Source: Hymenochaete sp. R1
Lineage: Eukaryota > Basidiomycota > Agaricomycetes > Hymenochaetales > Hymenochaetaceae
Direction: 5' to 3'
Assembly (NCBI GenBank): GCA_019400425.1
Contig: JAFREE010000166.1
Span: 1 to 53,892 of the forward strand
DNA length: 53,892 nucleotides
Both the position numbers and the translations under genes were made by a program. Shown piece after piece: positions 44,346 through 53,892 of this stretch (position 1 is its first letter; the number at the start of each line of letters is the position of its first letter). Under the pieces are notes generated by a model. The model was not told where the DNA came from, searched no databases, and worked only from the letters and a program-made list of their open reading frames with translations.

Positions 44346-45051
44346 TTAATCTGACAGTTGGTTGTTCAGGGGTCCAATGACGATGTTCTCCAACAGAGGA
44401 CTACACACCCACTCACACACATCCCGTCGTCGTCCGAGTCGTTGACCTTCAGACTCCAAACAACGATCGAACGAAGCACGGACAACGCAACAGTCCATCG
44501 TACTCTCCAACCAAGCCTTCACGTGTCCCTCACCGTCGCCGTCACCGTGACCACGATCCAAACCATATCCTGAACCCGTAAACCGACCCGCATCCACCCA
44601 AAGCCACCTCAAATCAAACGAGAACGCTCCCTGCGCAATACACACAGCCGTCTCTAACCGGAACGCTTTCACGAGGACCTTGTACGGGAGTCTGAACAGG
44701 TACTGCGATCGATTCCACTGAGGAGGATTCGTTGCCGTTGACCCGGGGAGTCCGGGTCTGAGTCGATGAATGTAGAAGAAGTCGCAGTAACCTGGTTCAG
44801 TGACGACCATGATCCCGAATCGGGAGGTGGGTTCAAGTTTGAGTTCGTCCGAGTCGGTGTTTGGGGAGAGACGGCAGAGGAGCAGGTCGCCTTTCTTAGG
44901 AGCGTACCCCGATAGGCCTGGGATGTGGTTGTCATCCGTTGATAGAGGTGGGACTTGGACTCGGGACAGTGGGGCGTACTGTCGGTGGAGGTGGGATCAT
45001 TATTGGTGGTGCGTAGGTGAGCATTGAAATGTCAAGACTCACTTTTAACAT
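44346..45051 (-). CDS. Unknown protein, copy 2 of the inverted pair
   Basis: 213 residues, paralogue of 34904-35635. Exon 1 is 45051-45043 (ATG TTA AAA, MLK), intron 45042-44979, exon 2 44978-44346. It shares nearly all of the protein with copy 1. Differences are the linker after FFYIHR (RPGLPGSTATNPPQ here, a Thr-rich string in copy 1), a shorter His/Gly/Asp linker, ESTMDCC for DSTMDCC, and the last residue. All length differences are multiples of three, so both copies stay open. Confidence 0.75.
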
Positions 45052-45320
45052 CAGCGATTGGCTGAGATATCCGTATGGAAAAAGAGGCAATCGATGGGGG
45101 GAGATTGCATGACACGAATGGGGGAAGAGGGTCGAGTACCATTGGCAGGAGATGGCACGACGCAAAGTGAGTGTCGAGCAAAGTGGTCGGTAAAACTGGA
45201 TTGCTGTGATGAGCTAGGAATATCGAGCGGACGTACATTCATCTGACCTATCCCGCTATCGTCTCAAGAGGCAAAAGAGCCAATTCTTCATGGTTTAGTC
45301 CAGTCCTGCGACGGCTTTGT

Positions 45321-45650
45321 AGTGCATAATCATCCAATAATCATAACCAAAGCAGCTGAATTCACTGCTAGCCCCGTGATGAAGCAAAAGCGGCAAAAGG
45401 CCAGAATCGACAGGGGACGTCCTTCCTTTAAAAAAACAGTGTTTGAAATCGGTTGAAGCTACTTTGCAAATTCGAAGTTGGCCGGCTGGTGCTCGCGCAG
45501 ATGCGACTGGCATGCAACCTAGTTACAGAGCTCAGACAAATCCGTCGAGCTATCCCTTTTTGTACGCATTGTAAATACATTCGCTAAACGAATAGATTAG
45601 GCGCGAATCGTTGGGAAAGAGTGGGTTCGTCCTCACTATAATTTATTCTA
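45321..45650. other. Intergenic beyond the right arm
   Basis: No gene supported. Confidence 0.5.
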
Positions 45651-47796
45651 TCAGTGATCGACATCACTACTGATTCTCTCCGCAACTCCATCTCTCACAG
45701 AAAACGTTGCCCACAGGCCGAAACCCGAGAAAACAATCATGACTACCCATACAAAATCCCCACCCATCACAGAATGTTCCTTTGAGAAAGCGAACAAAGA
45801 ACTGAGGTATCGCGTCAGCCTACTTTGCTCGATAGAATCGCAAGGATTCATAGAGCGAGCTTACTTTATGAATGCTGGAGAGACGGCACGGGAGACGCAG
45901 CCCACTAGCTGAGACAGACCAAAAACAGTTCCTAAGACCTGGTTAGAAGGTGCCGCATTTTTTGTTAACATTAGACAAAGCCTTCGGATAAGGTTCCATG
46001 TCAGTCCCATACCTAAAAAAACACCGTAGATACTTACGGATATGCCATTGTCGCTATCCTCTGAATAGTAAGGAGCGCTAACACTGCAATCCAGACCAGG
46101 ACATTTGCTGGGTCGGAGTGCGGCAACGTAGAGTTGTTCTCCGATCCTGCATCGTAAGTATCTGAACGAGCCGTTGCTCGAGCAATGAAGTTGACGAAGG
46201 GGAATAATGCAAACACGAGCGGCCACAATGCCATGGACCATCGTAAAAGTGCGAGGGTGCCGAAACGTCGTTGGAGGTGGCCAATGCAAAGGACTTCAAT
46301 AAGGGCAATAATGATGCCGCTCGCAGCGATAATGTTGCCTATTTCTGCCGGCTGATACGCAACGACAGTCAACTCGCGATCGTGGATGAGAATGTGATTG
46401 TTGGGAGTGAACACGTACATCTTGGGACAGACCACCATCTTGAATTGGCGTGTACGCGAAAAGCGTGAAAACAGCAGAAGCTGCACCATTGAGAGCGTTC
46501 AGGACGAAGAAGGTCTGCAGGACGGAGAAGAGCACTGGTTCGAAAGCGATGGTCCATGCACTGAGCCTACGCGCTTCTCTGATCTCTTCGTTGACATCAT
46601 CCGTCGAGTAACATGCGGCTGTCTTTTTTAATACCGGCCTGTGGATCCTCGTCTGCGTAAGAAAAAAAGTCATAGTAAGTCCAATGCAGCCATTTCCAAA
46701 TAAAAGTATACAAACTTCTTTGAGGAACAGAGATCCAACAAGCATTCCTATCAGAATTACAAATGCCGAGATAAGACAGGGCAGTAAGTAAGGGAATATT
46801 TGAAAGAGGGTAATTTTCCCAAAGGATCGCGGGAATGTTTTTTCAGGCTCTGCAAAAGCTCCACTGATTTGAAGGGTCAATATACCGAGACTCGAACAAT
46901 GCAGTTCGCAAATTCACTTACCCTATGAGCGGCCCAATGACTGACGCTGCGTTGAAAGCAAGACCCACGACAGCGTAAGCTTGTGCCTGGTTTGTCTCGT
47001 CCGTGATGTCTCCCACCGCACTGTTAATCAGCATCGCGTTTCCACCCAGCAAACCAGCAAGTGCACGAGACAGTGCTGCAACCCAAAACGTTTTGGCGAA
47101 TCCAAAGAGGAGAGTGGATACAGCGACTCCGAAAAGGCTGACGAGGATGATTGGCTTGCGGCCAAACTGGTCTGAGACGCGTATCGGATGATCAGCGATA
47201 CAAGGTCCATTATTGAGATGCTACGCACCGGCATATATTCCCATTTTTAATATTGTTGCGGCTTGTACTAGAGCGAAAATGCTTTGCTAAGAAGAAGAAT
47301 GTCGGGTTGAGTGTACACGAACAGAACTAAAGAGGTTCAACTCAAAGTACTCACAATGACGCCAGAGTAATATCCGACTTCCTTCGGGTTGTCTGCTACG
47401 CCGATCTTTTCTATCATCTACACCAAGATGTTAACGCAAGTCTGACGCCTAGATACTCAACTGACCTCGTTAATGTACTACGATGCAGTTATCATTGATT
47501 TAGCACAAGTAGGAGGCGTAAGCGAATGTGGCGCGACGTACCGGTGAAATCTGGGAGAACGCTATCGGATTGCCCATTCTAATAAATGCTAGAACTGCAA
47601 TCTGTTTCTTCGGTAATGGCGTCATTCTAGGTGCGTTTGATGTTGGCTCGCCGTCCGGCTGGCATGCTGGGTCAACCTCAGGCTCAGCAGGTACGCTAGA
47701 CCCTGTTCCATACTTTCTGTCGTCTCCATGATCTCCGAGAAGTGGGGCTGTCTCTTCTAAAGGAGATTCAGGCCTAGGCTTGTTGGCTGCGGTCAT
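45651..47796 (-). CDS. MFS exporter, DHA1/ZIF-like family
   Basis: Proton-coupled drug or small-molecule exporter. Ten exons join in phase: 47796-47542, 47477-47466 (a 12-nt micro-exon, YINE), 47417-47355, 47286-47229, 47171-46922, 46863-46716, 46652-46419, 46351-46038, 45981-45865, 45819-45651; 539 residues. Marks: cytosolic acidic start with ETAPLLGDHGDD; AFIRMGNPIAFSQISPYINE and IGVADNPKEVGYYSGVI in helices 1-2; YADQFGRKPIILVSLFG (motif A); ALAGLLGGNAMLINSAVGDI; AYAVVGLAFNAASVIGPLIG (antiporter motif C area); central loop with CYSTDDVNEEIREA; then the second six-helix half ending NQVLGTVFGLSQLVGCVSRA. It resembles zinc-induced-facilitator/tetracycline-type carriers. The substrate is unknown. 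Confidence 0.9.
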
Positions 47797-48393
47797 TTTT
47801 AGCCTTGATAGGAAGGTACAGGAAGGAAGATGAGAAGAATGGTGTGGGAGGGACACGAACACAGAAGGTCGGAAGCAAAGGATGCCACTGCAATCTTGAT
47901 GACTTTCATGTTTCACAGAGTTTGCATCTATCTGACAAGCTCCAAAGGAGCGAGGAGAGAAACCTCTGACCGGTCTTTGGCCTTGGACACAGCGCATCGT
48001 GTTCCTAAGCTATAGGTTAGTTGCGCATGATCGTTTTCAGTTCTTAGCACAGACTGGACTAACCTTCACCTCATCCCTTCCCTCATACTTTGACCGTAGC
48101 GCGAAGATTATAAATAGAAAATCCAGAGCGAGCATACAAACTATTTTCGCATAATGTTGTCTAGACGAAAAGAACTAGGCATATATGGGAGTTCTTGAAC
48201 AGAGTCGCGGCGACAAACAGGCTGCTTGAACTCTTGAACTTTGATTCTTCGAACGCCCTTTATTTTCCACGTGACAAAATGACACGGTCGCTTAGTCACC
48301 CGTTCCAAACTGGAGTCATACCTAGACCTAGAGATGCAAGAATCATGGCGCTCAACTTCCACGTCTTCAGGTTGTGATCTTGTCCTTGGGGCT
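47797..48393. other. Divergent promoter between exporter and Zn2Cys6 regulator
   Basis: The two genes are transcribed away from each other, with about 600 nt between start codons. A TATTTATAAT-type box lies near 48116-48107 on the minus strand. No gene supported. Confidence 0.5.
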
Positions 48394-51300
48394 ATGTCTC
48401 AATCTCACACAGAGCCAACGGGGAATGATGCTACAAAGCTACGTCTCAGGAGAATACGGGATGATGAGCTTGCCGTCAAACGGATGGCTGGCCATGTGTC
48501 CTGTGCGGAGTGTTGCCGGTACGTCCATGGCTGAGTCTCGTGTATTGCAACGTATCGTCTGGGTCTGACACATCAGAGGCTGAAGATCAAATGTGACAAG
48601 AAGGTGAGAATTTACGGAAACTTCGCTTCTGTGAGCCTTAATTGGTTGTAAATAATACAGATACCCTGTTCAACATGCGTTCGGAGAGGTTGCACAACCA
48701 TATGTCCTCTGAGTGAGTGGATGTACCTTTGAGTCATCTACATACTCAACCTTGAATTAAAGGCACTGCTGTTAGCTCTCAAGCAGAGGAAGATATCCAT
48801 CTCCCGTCGCAATACTCTACGAAACAACTTCTGGAGCGTATAGCTGCATTAGAGGACGCGCTCCACATTTCGACCAATGGCAATCATCCCCTGTTATTTC
48901 AAGGAACTGTGAATGTGCAAGATAGTGTATCGTTACCAAGACCAGAATACGAAGCTGAGGCAAGGGTTGGAGAGCCTGAAGCTATTGTTGATGGGCTAGG
49001 CACCTTGACAATAGGTGAAGGTAACACTGTAAGGTATCTTGGATCCACTGCCGTTGAGGTATGCTGTTCCACGTTTGTTTAGAACATCAAAATCTGAAAA
49101 TAGCTCTGATTAGCATTCATTATTGATGGTATGACAACATGCTTTCCCCCGGAATTTGTGCTGCCTAACATTTCTCTCAGAACGCTTATGACTCGGATGA
49201 AGAAACAGAAGCGTCGACCGCTGCGCAGGATTTGCGATTGTCCCCTCGCCTCCATCAGGCCTCTTCTGCTTTCCCGTTCTCCTCACCTGCCAATTTCCAA
49301 CTTCCTCTCATAACCGAAATTGCATCTTATCTTCCTCCATTTGAGCATGCCTGTTCATACGTCGAAGCGTTTCACTCTATGATCGGTTGGCTTAATTTTA
49401 CCGTCGACGAGGATCAAATCTTTCAGGACCTTTTCCCCAAGTTTTATCCACATGGGAGGAAAATCTCGCCTGAACTTGTGCGCAAGGACCAGCTCGACGA
49501 TCTCGCCCTTCTTTTCACACTATTTGCCGTCGGGCACATCCACCTTAGTGTACCGGGAAGACTCGAACCTTTAACAGAAACCTTCAAGATTCTTGCGAGG
49601 TGTGCATTGGGCGCACACGACCTAATAGAACGAGGGAGCTTGAGTGCATGTCAGTGCCTCATGTTAATGTCGACGCTTGAAGTATTTGGTCTGGGAAAGC
49701 ACTCTTCGGAGGCTTCTTGGAAGGTAAAGGCAATCGCATTAAGTATAGCATCAAGTGTGAGTTTATTTCGATCGCCAATCTGTACTGTTTACTGATAGTC
49801 CCCTTAGATAGGTCTCCGTGAGTAAAGTTCTATGCATCCATACTAGGATATACTTGACTCGCGATTAGATAGAGATCCGTCGAGGTGGGACCTTGATCCT
49901 GTCATTGCTGATCGCCGACGACGTGTATTTTGGGAGATCAATTGTTCCGGTACGTTTGGTTATTACTACTATCATCGTTTGACTTATTGATTTTGTAGAT
50001 AAATGGAAGGTGTGATACCCCCTTTACCTCACCCCCGGCGTTATTGAAATGCATAGTTAGTGTTTAGGCACTGGGAGGCCATCGCTCTTCGGTGCACATG
50101 TCATTGATTGCGATTTTCCCACCGATCATGCGAAAACTGTTGATAAAGATGGAAATAATTTCGAAGGCCGTTGAGTCTGTTTGCTTCTGGGCCTAGTTTT
50201 GTCACTTATCCTAACCTCTTTTCACCATGCTATTGTTAGTACGCCACTGGCAGTATCGTTTTACAAGGTATGTCACCTGGACCACTTAGGAAGCCGCCTA
50301 ATCTTTTCTTGCCTTCAGGGATGTCATGCCCCTACTTACAGATCATCTTTGCTCTGCACGACCTGTAAAGTACGCCAAAACACTTGAGCTCGACAGAATC
50401 CTAAGGAATTATGAGCTTCACCCACTTGCAAAACGTGTTTCGTTCGCAAAATTTCCGCGGGACATGTCGGGTATCTATCCATTGAAATGTGCACTCTGGA
50501 AAGAGTTTGGTACGCTCGGATCATGTGCATTGGTGTAATTTCACTGTCTGACTTTGTTTTTCACCTCAGCTTCACAAGTCATTCACCGTACATTCTTTGC
50601 TCGAGCTATTATCGAGCACCCGGCGGACCCGTTGAAATCGCCATATGCTCCATCTTTCTTCGCAACCTACCGCAGTGCATGCGCAATACTTAAGATTCTC
50701 AAGGCCGTCTCAGAAGCAGCCCCAGAAATCTTGCTTAAGCTTCACAGTTACTGGACATCCAGTTTGACGTCTTCGGTCATTGTCGCATCGATCGCGATAC
50801 GCGTCAAGAATAAGGTGTGTTCCGGCTTAGCCTTTTGTCTTTTGGTAGTGGGGTTGATGGCATGAGCGTTCAGGCATTCTCTGTGCCTGCTTTAGAGGAA
50901 CTAGAGTCAACGATTTCTGTCTTTACGAAGGCGACCAGTCATCCTATTCCAAGGCACGCTTTGGTATGTCGAATGGTCGTGATATGTTGCCCTTGTCTGA
51001 ATTTCATTTATATACACTTTCGCCTGATAGAAAACGATAATTCGAATGCGTGATAAAGCGATCGCTGTCAACGGACCTAACACTGAAGGTTCTTCAAACA
51101 ATAATTCATCAGACTCCGAATCCCCACCCCCTGCTTCCGATACCGCTGAAAACGCAACGCTAGTCGTAGCGTATGATGAACTTCTTATCCTGCAAGGCTC
51201 AGCTCGATGTGTCAATCACAAAGCTGTGAGCTCGTCCCCACCGGGAACCACGGACTCGAGAGAGAGCTTGTCAATTGATGGAAAAGAGAAACTCGCAAAG

Positions 51301-52026
51301 AGTGGTCTTTTTAATATCGGTGATCTTACTTCTCAGAGTGCATTTGTCCAACCGCAGACTGCAGTTGGTTCAGAGGAATTATTACCGGCCGCATATCAAC
51401 TATCCCTCACATCTTTTGACGCGTCACGTTCATCTGTGCCTCATAGATATGAAGGGACTGATCCGGCAAACGCAAGTGAACGCGTGGGCAGCATGGAGTA
51501 TTCAGCGAACGTACAAGGAAATGCAGCTTTTGCCGCGAACGATGCAAGGAATGTTTTCAACAGTGTCCACGGCTCTGAACAGACAGCAGAGTATGGTGGA
51601 ATATCTGATCCTGTTTCAAATACGCAGCCATATCGTCAAGAAGACCTCTCATCTTTCCTCGACTCGCTACCACTCGGCAGTCCTTGGCCATGGACGCAAG
51701 ACCTCAACGCGAGCACCGACAGTCCACTGCCGAGCATGGAACCCAACACCTTCAACACCAATTTCTTTGACTTCGGTGATTCGGGTACCAATGGGAACAT
51801 CCTGCCCTCAAATAACGATCTCAATCCATTCTCGATGATGGATCTGGACGTGGACGGGTCGATAAGCGGGCCTGAGGCTGATTCTGCTTGGCAGGCGTTT
51901 ATCAACGAGTCAGGATTGGGCGAAGGGCTCGTTCTTGGTGGAAGCGATGAAGTGATGGACGAACTTAACGGAAATAATGTATTGAATCTAAATACCTGGG
52001 AAGAGATGGGATTCTTGTCGCAGTGA
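48394..52026 (+). CDS. Zn(II)2Cys6 transcription factor, fungal-specific
   Basis: Nuclear regulator; 944 residues over 14 exons joined in phase: 48394-48518, 48579-48603, 48661-48712, 48763-49058, 49181-49756, 49808-49817 (10 nt), 49869-49949, 49999-50009 (11 nt), 50061-50169, 50240-50267, 50319-50509, 50570-50814, 50874-50963, 51031-52026. The zinc cluster is spread over exons 1-3: CAECCRLKIKCDKKIPCSTC followed by VRRGCTTIC, i.e. C-x2-C-x6-C-x5-C-x2-C-x8-C. Then a coiled-coil linker (STKQLLERIAALEDALH) and LGTLTIGEGNTVRYLG, then a fungal_trans-like middle region with IGLHRDPSRWDLDP, RRRVFWEINCSDKW, TGRPSLFGAHVIDCDFP. The C-terminal 300 residues are Ser/Asn/Asp-rich with an acidic end (activation-like). 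The ATG at 48490 is an alternative start. Confidence 0.9.
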
Positions 52027-52242
52027 GCTGGTGGTGTCAGCCATTCAGAATTTCGCTTGAAGGATGAGATTTGTATTTTGAATAAATCGTGGCATGCTTT
52101 CTGTATCTCGTACGATAGATAAATCCGTGTAATTATCGTATCCCTAGTGGGATCGGAAGGGCGGAATGAATGAGTATACCCAGATCAAAAATTGCCATAC
52201 CCCTCAAAATAGGACATCCTTCTTTACAGATCGAACTCACAT

Positions 52243-53626
52243 CTACAGAAAACTTCTCAGATGTTCCGTCAGCGCTAACAACGCACAACTCTGCCCATAC
52301 GGCATACTTGTCACTGGAACCTTCTTGTACTCTTCCAAATCATCAAACACTGGTGTGCCAAACGAAACACCCTTCACCTCTCCTTTCTCATCAATATTCT
52401 TCAAAATACCTGCCATAGCTGCTTTCGAACAATTCATGTACTTCTCTTCCCTCGGTAAAATTCGCATTCGTAAAGCTTTCATGATTCCGTATGCGAACCC
52501 TGCGGAGGCGCTCGTCTCAAGGTAGCTGGTAGGATCATCGAGGAGGGTATGCCAGAGACCGGTCTCCGGATCTTGAAGGGACACGAGGGCATCGATTTGG
52601 GCGATGAGTGTTTGTGATAGGAAGAGATATAAGCCGGAGTTGGGTGGGAGCGCAAGGAGTTCGAGGAAGTCGGGAATAGAAATAGTTACCCAACAGTTGC
52701 CGCGGGCCCAAAGGGCGCGGGCAAAGTTGTGTCTTCCAGCGAAACTCCAGCCTGATGAAGTAGAGAGCACCATCGATCTCATGCGCGTCGCTTTAAGAAT
52801 GCTGCCAGTACGCACCATGAAACCAAAGCCCTGTCTCCTTATCAGCGAGATACTTGACATGCAGCATGAACTGCCTCTTTGCCTCTTCAATGTATTCCGG
52901 GCGGTTCAAGACCAGCCCGATTTTCGCCAAAGGCATCACGCACATTTGAAGAGTATCATCTACCGCTCGATTTTAAATGGGCATGTTCTTAAGGGAAAAG
53001 GTTGAAGCTCACCCCAAAGTTGTTGGTCGTTGGGCGTCAAATAAGTTGCGTGCTGAAACCCGCCTTCAGATGTGCGTTGCAAATCGTGCATGGCCCAATC
53101 GGACCAGCTTTCGAGATGAACCTTAGATACAGTAAACATGAGCTCAGGTTTATTAGAAGAAGTATATCGAGCGTACCTTATAATTTGCAAGATTCGCCTC
53201 GTGCAGATATGCAGCAGTGAGCAACGGAGACATTGTGTTGATATTATTCGTCGTCCCAACCGCGAACCGCTCCTCAAACCATTTAAGGGCGACATGAAGA
53301 GCGTATTGGTCGTTATTAACCTCATAGAGCTTGAGTAGCCCATACAATCCTAGGAAGAAAAAGGTGCGGGGTCATGCAAAATTCAGAGAAGCTCGTCGTC
53401 CGATTGAACTCACCTACACCATGCGTCCACTGCAAAATCCGGTTAGAGCATGGTTTTGCACTCCACAAAATAATAAAACACGCACCTCCCAGTTATTCCA
53501 GCCTTTTGTGTCGATAATTCGACCATCTTCGAGAGGCATGAGGAATTCGCCAGTCTCATCCTTGATATTCACAAGACAATCGATCACTGTGCGGATGGTC
53601 CGAAGCGTCTCTGCTCGGGTAGACAT
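52243..53626 (-). CDS. GH105 family unsaturated rhamnogalacturonyl/glucuronyl hydrolase
   Basis: Releases the unsaturated uronic acid left at chain ends by pectin lyases; alpha/alpha-six-barrel fold. Six exons: 53626-53486, 53429-53414 (16-nt micro-exon, WTHGVG), 53349-53177, 53121-53013, 52959-52816, 52751-52243; 363 residues. Marks: GWNNWEWTHGVGLYGLLKLY, NTMSPLLTAAYL, GGFQHATYL, QLWDDTLQMCVMPLAKIGL (the Asp of the W-x-D-x-L-x-M motif is the general acid in YteR-type enzymes, assigned by homology), GLWFHGWSF, FARALWARGNCWV, YLETSASAGFAYGIMKALR, GVSFGTPVFDD. Length and motif order match the family. No signal peptide is seen at the MSTRAETL start, so a cytosolic enzyme is expected, as for GH105 members acting on imported oligosaccharides. 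Confidence 0.92.
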
Positions 53627-53892
53627 GTCTCACTCGGAGGTATGTTATCATTGCAAGCTGCAAGTTGCTCATCGGGTTCGAGTTTATGTACAAGTACTGA
53701 ATCATTGGGGTTTGTGCAGAAGGACTTGATCGTCAGAAGACATCAAAGCCCGGAGTTCGGAGATCTTTAGTGACACGATCACGTGTGAGTCTTGGGCCGA
53801 CCGGCCCCTCTGGAACAGGACCCATGACAATCGGGAATAAGGCCGGGGAACAAGGGACATATCGGCTAAGTGTCGATCGTCCCAAAAAGGAA
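53627..53892. other. Upstream of the GH105 gene
   Basis: Promoter side; no gene supported. Confidence 0.5.

Larger units (their letters stand above)
42760..45320 (-). repeat. Right arm of the inverted duplication
   Basis: Reverse-complement partner of 34630-37010; see that entry. It includes its own microsatellites (gatgtc x6 at 42767-42814, gtatct units at 43075-43105) that are not in the left arm. Confidence 0.85.

Overview
The window looks like nuclear DNA of a basidiomycete fungus, most likely an agaricomycete. Genes are dense and carry many short introns (about 45-90 nt, GTRNGT donors, YAG acceptors). Protein families fit: NAP1, a Pho4-like bHLH factor, a SUR7/PalI membrane protein, a GST, two MFS transporters, a Zn2Cys6 factor with a fungal-type middle region, and a GH105 enzyme. 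Most proteins below were read by splicing exons by eye; phases close in frame unless stated.

Layout. 1-4165: 5' part (minus strand) of a dead Ty3/gypsy LTR retrotransposon, cut by the window edge. 4729-6572: NAP1 histone chaperone (-). 7771-9418: bHLH transcription factor (-). 10796-12382: unresolved, possibly decayed multi-exon locus (+). 12879-13627: SUR7/PalI-like tetraspan protein (-). 14263-17440: three plus-strand genes without recognised family, the last two likely a tandem coiled-coil pair. 19169-20333: glutathione S-transferase (+). 21130-26851: duplicated transporter locus, with an upstream decayed copy (pseudogene about 22100-22910) and an intact sugar/polyol MFS transporter (24312-26851, +).

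27361-34104: three genes of an apparently undescribed family (two minus, one plus) enclosing a DUF4112 gene. In the two minus-strand members the initiator ATG appears to be split by an intron (A | TG). 34630-45320: an imperfect inverted duplication with arms of about 2.4-2.6 kb. Each arm carries an intact copy of an unknown 213-220-residue gene that starts with a 9-nt first exon. The arms flank about 5.7 kb of repeat-rich sequence holding one 511-residue low-complexity single-exon ORF.

45651-53626: DHA1-type MFS exporter (-), 14-exon Zn2Cys6 regulator (+), and GH105 unsaturated glucuronyl/rhamnogalacturonyl hydrolase (-). The regulator is divergent from the exporter and convergent with the hydrolase, so a small pectin-related regulatory neighbourhood is possible but unproven. 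No tRNA, rRNA or CRISPR was seen.
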